Source: a bacterium
Lineage (GTDB): Bacteria; Oederibacteriota; JAAXVQ01; JAUVAV01
NCBI GenBank assembly: GCA_021108215.1
Contig: JAIORK010000028.1
Coordinates: 1-64,000 of the forward strand
DNA length: 64,000 nt
Direction: 5' to 3'
This document shows, piece by piece, positions 1-8,139 of the stretch (positions within the stretch are counted from its first letter, which is position 1; every line of letters starts with the position of its first letter). A model generated the notes under the pieces. It searched no databases. It had not been told where the DNA came from and worked only from the letters and a program-made list of their open reading frames with translations. The position numbers and the translations under genes are program-made.

Positions 1-209
1 ACTTCCCACCTCATTCCCTTTGTCCAGACTTGGCCTGGCGCAAAACTCCGGCACCAATAAATTCGCATGTGAATAATTGTGATTTTTCAACCTGATCAAT
101 TGACGACGAAAGATACGGGAAATTGGCATATCCGTTTTCTCCATTTGTTATTTATATGGTTTGACGGATTTTTTCGGAATTTGTGACGATTTTTTCATAT
201 TGATTTTTT

Positions 210-425
210 GGGCGCGCTAAATCGCGCCCCTACGGCGGGGATGATAAATCGTGACGGTATGGTGTTTAATCAACCGGTGTTTCAGGCGCGATGAATCGCG
301 CCCCTACGGGGGGATGGTGGATTCCAATGGTTGGAATTCATTCAACCGTTATTGTGTTACGTTGGTTTTCGGATGCAACAAGAAATGTATGAATGGTATT
401 GTAGGGGCGCGATTTATCGCGCCCT
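210..425. repeat. Three copies of a GC-rich palindromic repeat
   Basis: A near-palindromic unit, roughly GGCGCGATTTATCGCGCC next to CCTAC, occurs at 210-240, 285-317 and 401-425. The first two copies point the same way (CGCGCCCCTACGG) and the third is inverted (GTAGGGGCGCG). Each copy can fold into a short GC-rich hairpin. Units of this kind are widespread REP-like intergenic elements in many bacteria. An 80-codon open frame across them (251-493, plus strand) is made of repeat sequence and is not called as a gene. Bases 1-209 show nothing else recognisable. Confidence 0.75.
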
Positions 426-453
426 CATGCTTTCCATACCCACTCACGCTGTA

Positions 454-1851
454 TTATCGTATTTCACATATTTCCAATTTCGGAATAATATAATTTAAAA
501 CTATATTTCTTGTAGCAACAGCTTGCCCTCTCTTCTGCACACCTTCCTGCACCATCCGAAACATTAATTGTGCCTTTTCTTTGGACCCTCTTTTTAGACG
601 TTCTGACAAGTAATCACCATCACTTATTTCTGACTCTTCCACAAGTCTCTTTAATTGCTCTATTATTCCATTACCTTGTTGTCCCATTATATATTCAGCA
701 CAATAGAGATCACACTCAATCTCAGCCAACCATCCATCATCAGTAACCCTTTCCTCGAGAAAACATTTCGAAAAATAATCAACAACTTCACCGGCATGCT
801 TTACACCTTGCACATATTCACGATAAAAAATATTATTTTTTATTTTAAGTAATATTAATACATTCAATATAATGGGATACATATGATGATTATCATGAGT
901 ATTCCTATCTACAAAAATAAATAATCTATAATAGTGTTCTATTTCTCGTAACGTTAGACCAAAACGATAACTTATTACCTCAAAACACATTATAAATCGC
1001 CCATAATCATCAGAGTGAATCCTTCCTTTTGCCTGCCGCTCTTGAAAATGTGCTGAAAATTTATTTTTCTGGTTAAATGACTTGCAATACTTCCCAGAAT
1101 CATTCGTTGATAGTATAAATTCCATATCAAATAGTCGGCGCAAATAATTATCAACATCAATTTTTCCATAAATTGTTCTAATTGAAATTGACAATTGTAT
1201 TTTATCTATCCCAAGCACAAATACTATTCGAGGAACATCAAATATATGCTTTATTTTTTCTAAAAGCTCAATAGAAAATATTGGTCGACATCAATCCAAT
1301 TCATCCACAATAAATACCAAGGGATGATTTGTTTTTTGAAATACTTTTTCAGATAACTGGTTCAATACTTCTTTTAGTTTTTTTTTGTCCGAATGAGAAT
1401 TCTTATATTTTTCAATTATTTGATTAGAAACAGACCTTAACTTTGGATCATCCAAATCTACATGTTTTTTCATACCTGTTTTAATCATATTAAAAGCCAA
1501 AGATTTCGCAGTATTTTTAATTTTTTTTGTTATGTCACTCTCGTTAACGTTTTTTACCACACCCCACATTTGACCAAGGATTGCAATAAAAGGGTCTTCG
1601 TTAAAATCATCTTCCCAGGCATTATAATAAATTGCTTCATAACCATCTTTTTCTAATTGAGCATGCCACCTTTGTAATAAAAATGTTTTACCAGTTCCCC
1701 ACCCTCCATCAACACATAAAACCATTGAGTTCATCTCACTGGCGACAATATTTGTTAGACCATCTGCTATTATTTTTCTGCTCAAAGTGTCATCTTTCCA
1801 AATATTTTGACTATCAATTATCTCTTCATTTATTTTCAATGGTAAATTCAT
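454..1851 (-). pseudogene. KAP-family P-loop NTPase interrupted by an in-frame TGA
   Basis: Reading from ATG at 1851 (GAGG ribosome site 8 bases upstream), the protein shows KAP NTPase features: Walker A GGWGTGKT at residues 49-56, the conserved YNAWEDDF segment, and a Walker B strand ending VFIVDELD. The next codon is TGA at 1291-1293. The same frame then continues CRPIFSIELLEKIKH and on to residue 465. In the KAP family this segment normally reads DELDRCRP, so the TGA sits exactly where Arg (CGA) is expected; one C-to-T transition would explain it. TGA is an ordinary stop elsewhere in the window, so recoding is unlikely. KAP NTPases are membrane-associated ATPases, several of them plasmid- or phage-defence linked (PifA, QatA). 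The region is much more AT-rich than its neighbours, which suggests transfer. The family call is firm. Whether the gene is dead, read through, or holds a sequencing error is open. Confidence 0.8.
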
Positions 1852-1896
1852 TTCTATCGCCTCATTTGTATTTTAGGACAGAGTGATCTTCCCCTA

Positions 1897-2304
1897 TTAT
1901 ATGCCCATCATTGCATGAGATTCTACAAGCCAATAAACTGAAGCCATTAGAAACATCACCGCCGATAATATATATAAATAAATCATTTTATACTTAAACG
2001 TGAAGAAAATCGAGCTCAATAGAATTGGCCAAAAAATTATAAAAGCCAGACCAAATCCTTCCCTATTGCCCAACTCAGTTATTCCCACTAAATTACCAAA
2101 ACTCTTGGGTAATGATATAATTGCTGTTAAAAACATTATAAACACATTTTCAATTTGATTTATTATATGGCTACTTGCATTTCTATATTCTACATAAAAA
2201 CTAACTGTCGCAATAATTACACCTACAAATATAAGCGCACAAAATGAAACGACTATATGTAAAATACTTTTAAATTTACATTTTCTTAAACTCAATTTAT
2301 TCAC
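1897..2304 (-). CDS. Small three-helix membrane protein upstream of the KAP NTPase
   Basis: A 135-residue protein with a GTG start and an AGGGTGG-like ribosome site. Three or four hydrophobic segments are visible: about residues 13-36, an amphipathic stretch near 52-66, and two helices near 85-105 and 109-126. I recognise no family. It lies 45 bases upstream of the KAP NTPase on the same strand with the same AT-rich composition, so the two probably form one transcription unit. KAP proteins commonly carry or pair with membrane segments; this KAP frame has none, so the small protein could be its membrane anchor (inference). Function unknown. Confidence 0.6.
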   Translation of the reverse strand: MNKLSLRKCKFKSILHIVVSFCALIFVGVIIATVSFYVEYRNASSHIINQIENVFIMFLTAIISLPKSFGNLVGITELGNREGFGLAFIIFWPILLSSIFFTFKYKMIYLYILSAVMFLMASVYWLVESHAMMGI

Positions 2305-2319
2305 CCACCCTGATCAATT

Positions 2320-2580
2320 TCAAATCCTTTCACTTACCGGTTTGCTCAAAAATATTTCTACCGAAATACCATTGTGTACTTGGTACCGGAGTTCGAATAA
2401 CCGAACAAGGACGTTAACCGTATAATCGAACTCCTGAAGTTGCTCCAAAAGAAACGGGACGGAAACGGGACGTATTTGAATTAAGGAATTAAGCCTCCCT
2501 TTCTTCGCCCTGCCTGCCCATGATTGGCAGGCCTCTTCGACGCCGTACATCTCCCGGCTCTCTTTTTTGAGCAATGCCAC
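2320..2580 (-). other. Doubtful 86-codon ORF containing a dispersed repeat
   Basis: An open frame of 86 codons from GTG with no clear ribosome site. I recognise no family. Part of it (2465-2494) is a 30-base sequence that recurs with one mismatch, in opposite orientation, at 31755-31784 in non-coding DNA. This argues that the frame lies in repetitive or transposon-derived DNA rather than a functional gene. It ends 16 bases upstream of the membrane-protein gene on the same strand. Confidence 0.2.
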
Positions 2581-2730
2581 AAGCCAATGAGGCCAGACAA
2601 AGGTCTCTTTTTTTAGACGCGCTGTGGTGCTTTTTTATAATGTAAAAACAAGAAATCGCTTGGCATTGTGGACAAACGGATCAACAGACAAACCCTGGTT
2701 TTAATTATTATATTGTTGTAGGTGACCAGG

Positions 2731-2925
2731 ATGTCGAAAAAACCGCCACAGATCAAACTGCACAAATAATTATGCGCCTATGAAATGGAAAATGACAAGA
2801 AAAAAATCGATTCCAACAAAGACGGAAAAGTATGCAAGGATTTTAGTGATTTCCAGTCTAACCCAATGGAAGTTCCGGTTGACAGAACCGGGAATTTCAA
2901 ACAAAATTGGGAGGCTGAAAAATGA
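2731..2925 (+). pseudogene. 64-codon small ORF split by an in-frame TAA, or 46-codon ORF from 2785
   Basis: From ATG at 2731 (AGGTGA ribosome site) the frame reads MSKKPPQIKLHK, then TAA at 2767-2769, and continues in the same frame to TGA at 2923-2925. An internal ATG at 2785 would give a 46-residue acidic/basic peptide that includes the EF-hand-like segment DSNKDGK. The final TGA overlaps the ATG of the next gene (ATGA), a typical coupled junction, so at least the 3' part looks translated. The continuity across the TAA suggests a once-longer protein of 64 residues with a nonsense mutation. No family recognised. Confidence 0.4.
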
Positions 2926-3227
2926 CAGAAGAAGGAAAGATTACGATGAGCGAATTCAAAACAGTTGTCGAACGGTTTGAAGACAACCAGAAAAAAATCG
3001 TCGAATACATGCAACATGAGTTCGGATCTATACACCAGCAGTTCGGAAAGGTCAACAAAAAACTCGATGTGCATGACAGAAAATTCGACTCTTTGCATGA
3101 GCAAATCGCTCTGCTGCACGAAGGCCAGACCGCCATCCGCGCGGAATTGCGGCATAAACCGTCTATGGAGATGTTTGGAGACCTGGATCGACGGGTAACA
3201 CGGCTTGAGAACAGGGCAAACGTCTGA
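2922..3227 (+). CDS. Small predicted coiled-coil protein
   Basis: A 101-residue hydrophilic protein. The start at 2922 is chosen because GGGAGG lies 7 bases upstream and the ATG overlaps the preceding stop (ATGA). Residues about 10-95 are rich in heptad-like patterns of hydrophobic residues separated by charged ones (KVNKKLDVHDRKFDSLHEQI and a C-terminal LDRRVTRLEN), so a helical coiled coil is likely. No signal peptide or membrane segment. Similar short coiled-coil proteins are common in accessory regions and have no assigned role. It may be co-translated with the short ORF just upstream. Confidence 0.6.
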   Translation: MTEEGKITMSEFKTVVERFEDNQKKIVEYMQHEFGSIHQQFGKVNKKLDVHDRKFDSLHEQIALLHEGQTAIRAELRHKPSMEMFGDLDRRVTRLENRANV

Positions 3228-3374
3228 ACGTCACGACCTTTTTATTTAGTCCACAGATTAAAACTCCCACAAAAACAAATGCGGACAAACTGAAAAACTT
3301 GCACCACGGAGATCACGGAGAAGGGCAAAGGCGGGATAGGGTGAAAGCGTAAAAGCAAAAACCAAAGACTCTAT

Positions 3375-3511
3375 CCACAGATTTCACAGATGACGCAGAT
3401 TACATCCTAAAAAGATAAAAACTTTTAGAGTTAAAACATATCAGCCAAAAAATGATTTATGCCTTCACCCCTAACAAAGATTTTAATCTGCGCAATCGGC
3501 GTAATCTGTGG
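3375..3511. repeat. Long imperfect inverted repeat (CCACAGATT family)
   Basis: The arm at 3375-3402 matches the reverse complement of 3484-3511 at 23 of 28 positions and starts with CCACAGATT, enclosing about 80 bases. The same motif appears again near 3250, and a doubled CACGGAGATCACGGAG lies near 3305. Sequences of this kind are common genome-wide repeats in many uncultured bacteria. The 3228-3560 interval holds no credible gene. Confidence 0.6.
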
Positions 3512-3533
3512 ATTAAACAGTTTTAGGTTTAAA

Positions 3534-3552
3534 GGGGGGGGGTTACACCCCC
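3534..3552 (-). terminator. Possible terminator hairpin downstream of hldD
   Basis: Nine G, TTACA, five C form a short GC-only stem 8 bases beyond the hldD stop. In the minus direction it is followed by CCCCTTTAAACC, a poor U-tract. It may terminate the chemotaxis/hldD transcript, but the homopolymer makes this uncertain. Confidence 0.35.
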
Positions 3553-3560
3553 ATCATGTT

Positions 3561-4532
3561 CTAAAGGTGCGGATCGTCTTTCATCAAATAATTCTGCACG
3601 TAATCCGCGACAGCATTTTCCAGGGACATGAAGCTTCCCGGATATCCGGCCCCGATCAGTTTATCAATCGCCGCCTCGGTGCGGTATTGATAACGATCGC
3701 GCAAATTTTCCGGCATTTCTATAAATTCAATTTTCGGTTCCTGGGCCATGGCTGTAAAAACAGCATAGACCAGATCTTTCCAGGTACGTGCTTTTCCGGT
3801 CCCGACATTAAAAATGCCATTGGTCGTGGGATTATTCAAAAGCCACCACATGACCTCCACCACGTCTTTTACATAAACAAAATCGCGTACCTGTTCACCG
3901 TCGTTGTATTCAGGCTTGTAGGATTTAAACAGACCGACTTTTCCGGTTTCTTTAATTTGACCAAACGCTTTGTGCACAACACTTCGCATATCTTCTTTGT
4001 GATATTCATTCGGCCCAAAAACATTGAAAAATTTCAATCCGGCCATTTGCCGGGCTGCACCGGATTTCAGCGCCCACAAATCCAGCAAATGTTTTGAGTA
4101 GCCATACATATTCATGGGTTTGAGCCCCGGTGTCTTGGCATCTTCATCAGAATATCCCTGATCACCGTTGCCATAGGTCGCACCCGAGCTGGCATAAATA
4201 AAACGAACTTTGTGCACCAGCGACCATTCCGCCAACCGGCGGGTATACTGATAATTATTCCGCATCAAATAATCCGAATCCCGTTCCGTGGTGGCGCTGC
4301 AGGCACCCATATGCACAATTGCACGAATATCGGCAGGAAGACTGTCCGAATTTATTTTTTCAATGAATTCTTGATGATCGAGATATCCATCAAAACGGAG
4401 GTTTACCAAATTTTTCCATTTATCCGTATCATCCAACGCATCCACAACCAGGATATCTTCAATCCCTTGCGCATTTAATTTCCAGATAAACGCACTACCG
4501 ATAAAACCGGCGCCGCCGGTAACAACAATCAT
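3561..4532 (-). CDS. hldD: ADP-L-glycero-D-manno-heptose 6-epimerase
   Basis: A 323-residue short-chain dehydrogenase-type epimerase that converts ADP-D-glycero- to ADP-L-glycero-manno-heptose, the precursor of the lipopolysaccharide inner core. The N-terminal Rossmann motif TGGAGFIGS is at residues 5-13. The catalytic set is visible as Ser115/Ser116 in YASSGATYG and Tyr143-xxx-Lys147 in MYGYSK. Length fits the family (about 310). The ATG at 4532 overlaps the cheB stop by 4 bases (ATGA) and has GGGAG 6 bases upstream, so it is translated from the chemotaxis transcript. An envelope gene at the end of a chemotaxis operon may simply be a passenger. Its presence argues for a heptose-containing outer membrane. 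Confidence 0.95.
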   Translation of the reverse strand: MIVVTGGAGFIGSAFIWKLNAQGIEDILVVDALDDTDKWKNLVNLRFDGYLDHQEFIEKINSDSLPADIRAIVHMGACSATTERDSDYLMRNNYQYTRRLAEWSLVHKVRFIYASSGATYGNGDQGYSDEDAKTPGLKPMNMYGYSKHLLDLWALKSGAARQMAGLKFFNVFGPNEYHKEDMRSVVHKAFGQIKETGKVGLFKSYKPEYNDGEQVRDFVYVKDVVEVMWWLLNNPTTNGIFNVGTGKARTWKDLVYAVFTAMAQEPKIEFIEMPENLRDRYQYRTEAAIDKLIGAGYPGSFMSLENAVADYVQNYLMKDDPHL

Positions 4533-5629
4533 GCCTGACTCCCTGGTTTTATTTTCCTGGATTTGAATTCAAAGACTTTTTTTTGAATCTGCTCGCTTAT
4601 CATTTCAACCGGATAAATACCATCTACCACACCGGCTTCTACAACTGATTTGGGCATCCCGTAAACAACACAGCTTTCTCTCGCCTCGGCCAGGATTTTC
4701 CCTTTATTTTTACTGATCACAGCCGCACCTTGCGTTCCATCGTGGCCCATCCCGGTCAAAACGACACCCAGACAATTGGCACCGTAAACCTTGGCCGCAG
4801 ACTCCATTGTCACATCCGCAGCCGGACGGACACTGTTTCGGGTAGGTCCCTGATGCAGCCGGATAACTTCCTTGCCGGATTCACTCACAACAATCATGTG
4901 ATAATTACTCGGCGCAATATAAACATGCCCCGCCAACACCTCATCGCCGTCCTCCGCCTCCTTGACGGAAAGATTGCTGATACGATTCATTCTTTCCGCC
5001 ATCGATTTGGTAAAACCGAGTGCCATATGTTGCACAATCAATACCGCTGCCGGAAAATCCGCCGGAAGATCCGGTACCACAGCATACAGCGCCCGGGGAC
5101 CTCCGGTCGAACTCGCAATCACCACAACTTGGCGGCCGGCAATCATGGTCTCGGGAATACTAACAATCTGCTTTAATTTTTCATATTCCAAAAATGACAG
5201 TCGGGAAATATCCACCTGCGCAGCTGCCCGGACTTTCGCCACCAAATCCTCAGCAACTTTTGCCAGATCAAGACTGATCGGCCCGGAAGGTTTGCAGATA
5301 AAATCAACCGCCCCGTACTCAAGCGCCTTCATGGTCATCTCGCCGCCCTTTTCCGTATAGGCGGAAAGCATGACCACCGGTGTGGGACATTCGCTCATAA
5401 TATAACCCAGGGTCTGCAGCCCGTCTAAATTGGGCATCTCTATATCCAGGGTTACCACATCAGGATGATAATCAGTAACTTTTTGAACGGCATCCATGCC
5501 ATCCCGGGCCGTGGCCACAACCTCAATATCTTCGGCAGCATTAAGAATATTACTGATGGTTTTCCGCATAAACGCCGAATCATCCACCGACAAGACTCTA
5601 ATAGTCCGAGAAGCATCCATTGGAGGCAT
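4529..5629 (-). CDS. cheB: CheB protein-glutamate methylesterase/glutaminase with receiver domain
   Basis: A 366-residue cytoplasmic enzyme that removes methyl groups from chemoreceptor glutamates and deamidates glutamines. Residues 10-130 form a receiver domain with the phospho-acceptor Asp62 (TLDIEMPN). The C-terminal catalytic domain carries the Ser in ASSTGGPRALY, the His in IVQHMALGF and the Asp in GMGHDGTQGA, matching the family's Ser-His-Asp triad. Length is slightly above the usual 350. The ribosome site before 5629 is weak and an ATG three codons in is an alternative. It follows cheY by 15 bases and overlaps hldD. No receptor gene is present in the window. Confidence 0.95.
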   Translation of the reverse strand: MPPMDASRTIRVLSVDDSAFMRKTISNILNAAEDIEVVATARDGMDAVQKVTDYHPDVVTLDIEMPNLDGLQTLGYIMSECPTPVVMLSAYTEKGGEMTMKALEYGAVDFICKPSGPISLDLAKVAEDLVAKVRAAAQVDISRLSFLEYEKLKQIVSIPETMIAGRQVVVIASSTGGPRALYAVVPDLPADFPAAVLIVQHMALGFTKSMAERMNRISNLSVKEAEDGDEVLAGHVYIAPSNYHMIVVSESGKEVIRLHQGPTRNSVRPAADVTMESAAKVYGANCLGVVLTGMGHDGTQGAAVISKNKGKILAEARESCVVYGMPKSVVEAGVVDGIYPVEMISEQIQKKVFEFKSRKIKPGSQA

Positions 5630-5644
5630 GGTTTAAAAGAAGGG

Positions 5645-6010
5645 TTATTTTGCCAGCGCGCGTTCGACTGCTTCTAAAACGCGAGGCGGTTGAAATGGCT
5701 TAATAACAAAATCTTTGGCCCCGGCGGCAATCGCCTCAATGACCATTGCCTGTTGTCCCATGGCACTACACATAATGATAACAGCCTTGGAATCCACTTG
5801 AATGATTTCCTTAACCGCCTCAATGCCATTGACTTCGGGCATGATAATATCCATTGTGGTCAAGTCCGGTTTTAGGTTTTTATACATCTCTATTGCCTCT
5901 TTGCCGTCTTTGGCTTCTCCCACAATTTCATAGTTCTGTTTTTCTAAAATTCCCTTGATCATAACCCGCATAAAAGCGGCATCATCGGCGATGAGGATCC
6001 TGGCAGGCAT
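5645..6010 (-). CDS. cheY: CheY-like single-domain response regulator
   Basis: A 121-residue stand-alone receiver. Asp9, Asp10 and the phospho-acceptor Asp54 (TMDIIMPE), Ser82 in CSAMGQ and Lys104 in IKPF are all present, so it should be phosphorylatable. The CSAMGQQ segment is typical of CheY proteins from CheC/CheD-containing systems. Translation starts at an ATG that overlaps the cheW stop (TAATG) and has a strong AGGAGGAGA site. A close paralogue is encoded at 7680-8051. With no cheA here, the phosphodonor must come from another locus. Confidence 0.92.
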   Translation of the reverse strand: MPARILIADDAAFMRVMIKGILEKQNYEIVGEAKDGKEAIEMYKNLKPDLTTMDIIMPEVNGIEAVKEIIQVDSKAVIIMCSAMGQQAMVIEAIAAGAKDFVIKPFQPPRVLEAVERALAK

Positions 6011-6552
6011 TAGTTCTCCTCCTGAAGTAGAATACTTGAAGCATCCGGTGTCTCACCGGGCAAACTTTCTGTTGCAACTTGCTCGACCTGATGTGTTTCC
6101 TGTTCCGAAAGTATTTTATCAAAATTCAGCATAATTAAAATCCTGCCAGGTAATTTTCCAATCCCTGAAAGATACTCTCCTGCAATGTCGGCAACCATGG
6201 GCGGCGGCGGTTCAATCGCATCAACCGGGAGACGAACCACCTCGCTTACTTCATCAACAATCATCCCTAAAATTTGCCCTTCCACTTCCACCTCCATAAT
6301 CCGCCGTTTTTTTTGCGGAGAGGCATCCAGCGGCAATTCAAAACGACGCCGCAAATCGAGAACCGGAATAATCCTTCCTCTTAAATTAACCACACCCTCA
6401 ATAAACCGGGGTGCCCGGGGAACACGGGTTATCTCAACCAACCGAAGAATTTCATGTACTTGATGAATCGGCGCGCCAAATTCCTCTTCACCCAGTCTGA
6501 AGACCACTAATTTTATTTCATTTTTCATTTCCCGGTTTTCGTGCATGGTCAT
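6010..6552 (-). CDS. cheW: CheW coupling protein
   Basis: A 180-residue CheW-domain protein. It shows FRLGEEEFGAPIHQVHEILR at the start of the domain, then RAPRFIEGVVNLRGRIIPVLDLRRRF and VDEVSEVVRLP, the hallmark CheW segments. CheW bridges receptors and the CheA kinase in chemosensory arrays. The last 25 residues are an acidic/polar tail outside the domain. Its ATG overlaps the cheD stop by 4 bases and its stop overlaps cheY. A second CheW-type protein with an extra N-terminal domain is encoded at 10892-11533. Confidence 0.93.
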   Translation of the reverse strand: MTMHENREMKNEIKLVVFRLGEEEFGAPIHQVHEILRLVEITRVPRAPRFIEGVVNLRGRIIPVLDLRRRFELPLDASPQKKRRIMEVEVEGQILGMIVDEVSEVVRLPVDAIEPPPPMVADIAGEYLSGIGKLPGRILIMLNFDKILSEQETHQVEQVATESLPGETPDASSILLQEEN

Positions 6553-7049
6553 AACTCATGTTCCCCGGCCAATGCGGTTCGAACACGCATCATGCCGGTT
6601 TCGGAAAAATATTCCACTGAACGACCCGAAGTCCCGCCCGTATCTTCAGAAGCTAAAAAAATACCTGCTTCTTTTAATTTTTCTTTCACCGCGATAATGT
6701 TCCGTTGCCCGATATTCAAACTATCCGTATTGGAATTCTTGTTTCCAAAGACAAACATATTGGCCCCCCCCACCACTTTAGCCTGCAAACGTGCGACCGG
6801 GACACCCAATTGTGGAAAACGCTCCAACATCACCATAACCGCCGTATCCGCAAATTTAGCCGGATTGAGTTCCTGCTTGAAACGCGGCTGTTTGGAATCC
6901 GGCAACATAATATGAGCCATGGCTGCAATCTTGGTTTGGGGATCCCATAAGCCAAGACCCACACACGACCCCAAACCAAAGGTTATCAAACTATCTTTAT
7001 CGCGGGCAATTTTCCAACTCGCCATACCCACTTTAATTCTTTCAGGCAT
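6549..7049 (-). CDS. cheD: CheD chemoreceptor glutamine deamidase
   Basis: A 166-residue CheD protein. The family signature LGSCVGLGL supplies the catalytic Cys and AHIMLPDS the His; KVVGGANMF follows. CheD deamidates receptor glutamines and in Bacillus-type systems binds CheC to stimulate its phosphatase activity. The start at 7049 is preferred over an upstream TTG at 7085 because GGGAG lies 7 bases before the ATG and only a short overlap with cheC results. cheC lies directly upstream, the usual partner order. Confidence 0.92.
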   Translation of the reverse strand: MPERIKVGMASWKIARDKDSLITFGLGSCVGLGLWDPQTKIAAMAHIMLPDSKQPRFKQELNPAKFADTAVMVMLERFPQLGVPVARLQAKVVGGANMFVFGNKNSNTDSLNIGQRNIIAVKEKLKEAGIFLASEDTGGTSGRSVEYFSETGMMRVRTALAGEHEL

Positions 7050-7674
7050 CGACAACTCCCGCAGCTTTTTGTATCGCACCAACAATAATATCCAAAGAAC
7101 CGGCTTCAGGAATCAAGAAGAAGGTTCCGGAAATTTTTGCTTCCGTCTCTATAATTTCAGTTTTAAGCATTAACGCATATTGTGTATTCACAGAAATTTC
7201 GACCAAAATGGTTTCTAAAATAGCGGTCATCGTATCAATTGCCAGCGCCGGAACAGATGGAATCATGCGCATATCCAGAAATTTTGCCAAAGCATTTAAA
7301 TAAGCACCGGATAAAATCGCTCCCAATTCTTTAAGCGCGGATAACTTCATCTCGCTCATGAGCGCGGTCGACCCCAATGTCTGGCCCAGCAGCATATCTG
7401 TCAGCCGGATAAGATTATCATGCGGAAAAGTCACCAAAATTTTCGAGGGCAAATCGCCGAATACTTCGAGATAAATCCCGGCAACAATGTCCTCCGCCCC
7501 ACCGACCTGTTCAGGAACTTTTTCAACCGGAATAATCATCACATCCGGAACAGACATGGTGATGGTACGTCCCACCAATTGAGAAAGTGCAGTCGCAGCA
7601 TTGCCGGCACCGATATTCCCCAGCTCTCTTAGTGCATCGCGATAAAATTCATTAATTTGGTTGGGATCATCCAT
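7042..7674 (-). CDS. cheC: CheC-type CheY-P phosphatase with one altered active site
   Basis: A 210-residue protein with the duplicated CheC/CheX/FliY architecture. Site 1 fits the D/S-x3-E-x2-N-x22-P consensus: Asp13, Glu17, Asn20, Pro43. Site 2 has Ser112, Glu116 and the distal Pro, but the Asn is replaced by Ala119 (codon GCG at 7318-7320). In this family the Glu and Asn position water for hydrolysis of CheY phosphate, so only one site is expected to work fully. The gene lies between cheY and cheD, consistent with CheC-CheD pairing. It overlaps cheD by 8 bases. Confidence 0.93.
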   Translation of the reverse strand: MDDPNQINEFYRDALRELGNIGAGNAATALSQLVGRTITMSVPDVMIIPVEKVPEQVGGAEDIVAGIYLEVFGDLPSKILVTFPHDNLIRLTDMLLGQTLGSTALMSEMKLSALKELGAILSGAYLNALAKFLDMRMIPSVPALAIDTMTAILETILVEISVNTQYALMLKTEIIETEAKISGTFFLIPEAGSLDIIVGAIQKAAGVVDA

Positions 7675-7679
7675 AAGAA

Positions 7680-8051
7680 CTACTCCTCTTCCTGTTCAAC
7701 TTTTTGAATCGCTTCAACAACGCCGGTCGGCTGAAAAGGTTTAATAATAAAATCACGGGCACCTGCCTGCATGGCCTCCACCACCAAGGCCTGCTGACCC
7801 ATCGCGCTGCAAATTACAATTTTTGCTTTGGGATCAATCTCCACAATACGTTTGACTGCTTCAATCCCGCCCATTTCAGGCATAATCAAATCAATCAATG
7901 TAATGTCCGGCCGGAATTCCTGATACGCTTCAATCGCAACTTTACCATTCTCCGCCTCCCCAACAATCGCGTATCCATGGCTGGTAAGTATATTTCGCAA
8001 CATCATGCGCATAAACGACGCGTCGTCTACGATGAGGATTTTACTTGCCAC
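7680..8051 (-). CDS. cheY: CheY-like single-domain response regulator (second copy)
   Basis: A 123-residue receiver, close paralogue of the product of 5645-6010. Asp9/Asp10, phospho-acceptor Asp54 (LIDLIMPE), CSAMGQQ and IKPFQP are conserved; the C-terminus is acidic. The GTG at 8051 is taken as start because AGGAG lies 7 bases upstream and it puts the first beta strand at residue 4, as in the paralogue; an ATG 30 codons further upstream is possible but lacks support. It is the first gene after a 261-bp gap with a plausible promoter, so it may lead the cheY-cheC-cheD-cheW-cheY-cheB-hldD transcript. Confidence 0.92.
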   Translation of the reverse strand: MASKILIVDDASFMRMMLRNILTSHGYAIVGEAENGKVAIEAYQEFRPDITLIDLIMPEMGGIEAVKRIVEIDPKAKIVICSAMGQQALVVEAMQAGARDFIIKPFQPTGVVEAIQKVEQEEE

Positions 8052-8139
8052 TTTGAATCTCCTCTCTTCAATTTCCCCGCTCTGATCCGGCATTCGCCGG
8101 ACAAGAGAACGGGGATTTGGATATGATTTGTAAAAAATC

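Noticed and set aside
251-493. 80-codon plus-strand ORF
   Set aside because: Its sequence is largely the palindromic repeat units and it lacks a credible family or ribosome site.
1291-1293. Possible recoding of TGA (Trp, Sec or read-through as a rule)
   Set aside because: Many convincing genes in the window end at TGA, and the expected residue is Arg, which fits a simple CGA-to-TGA mutation.
3459-4097. 212-codon plus-strand ORF
   Set aside because: It is antisense to hldD, which has full motif support.
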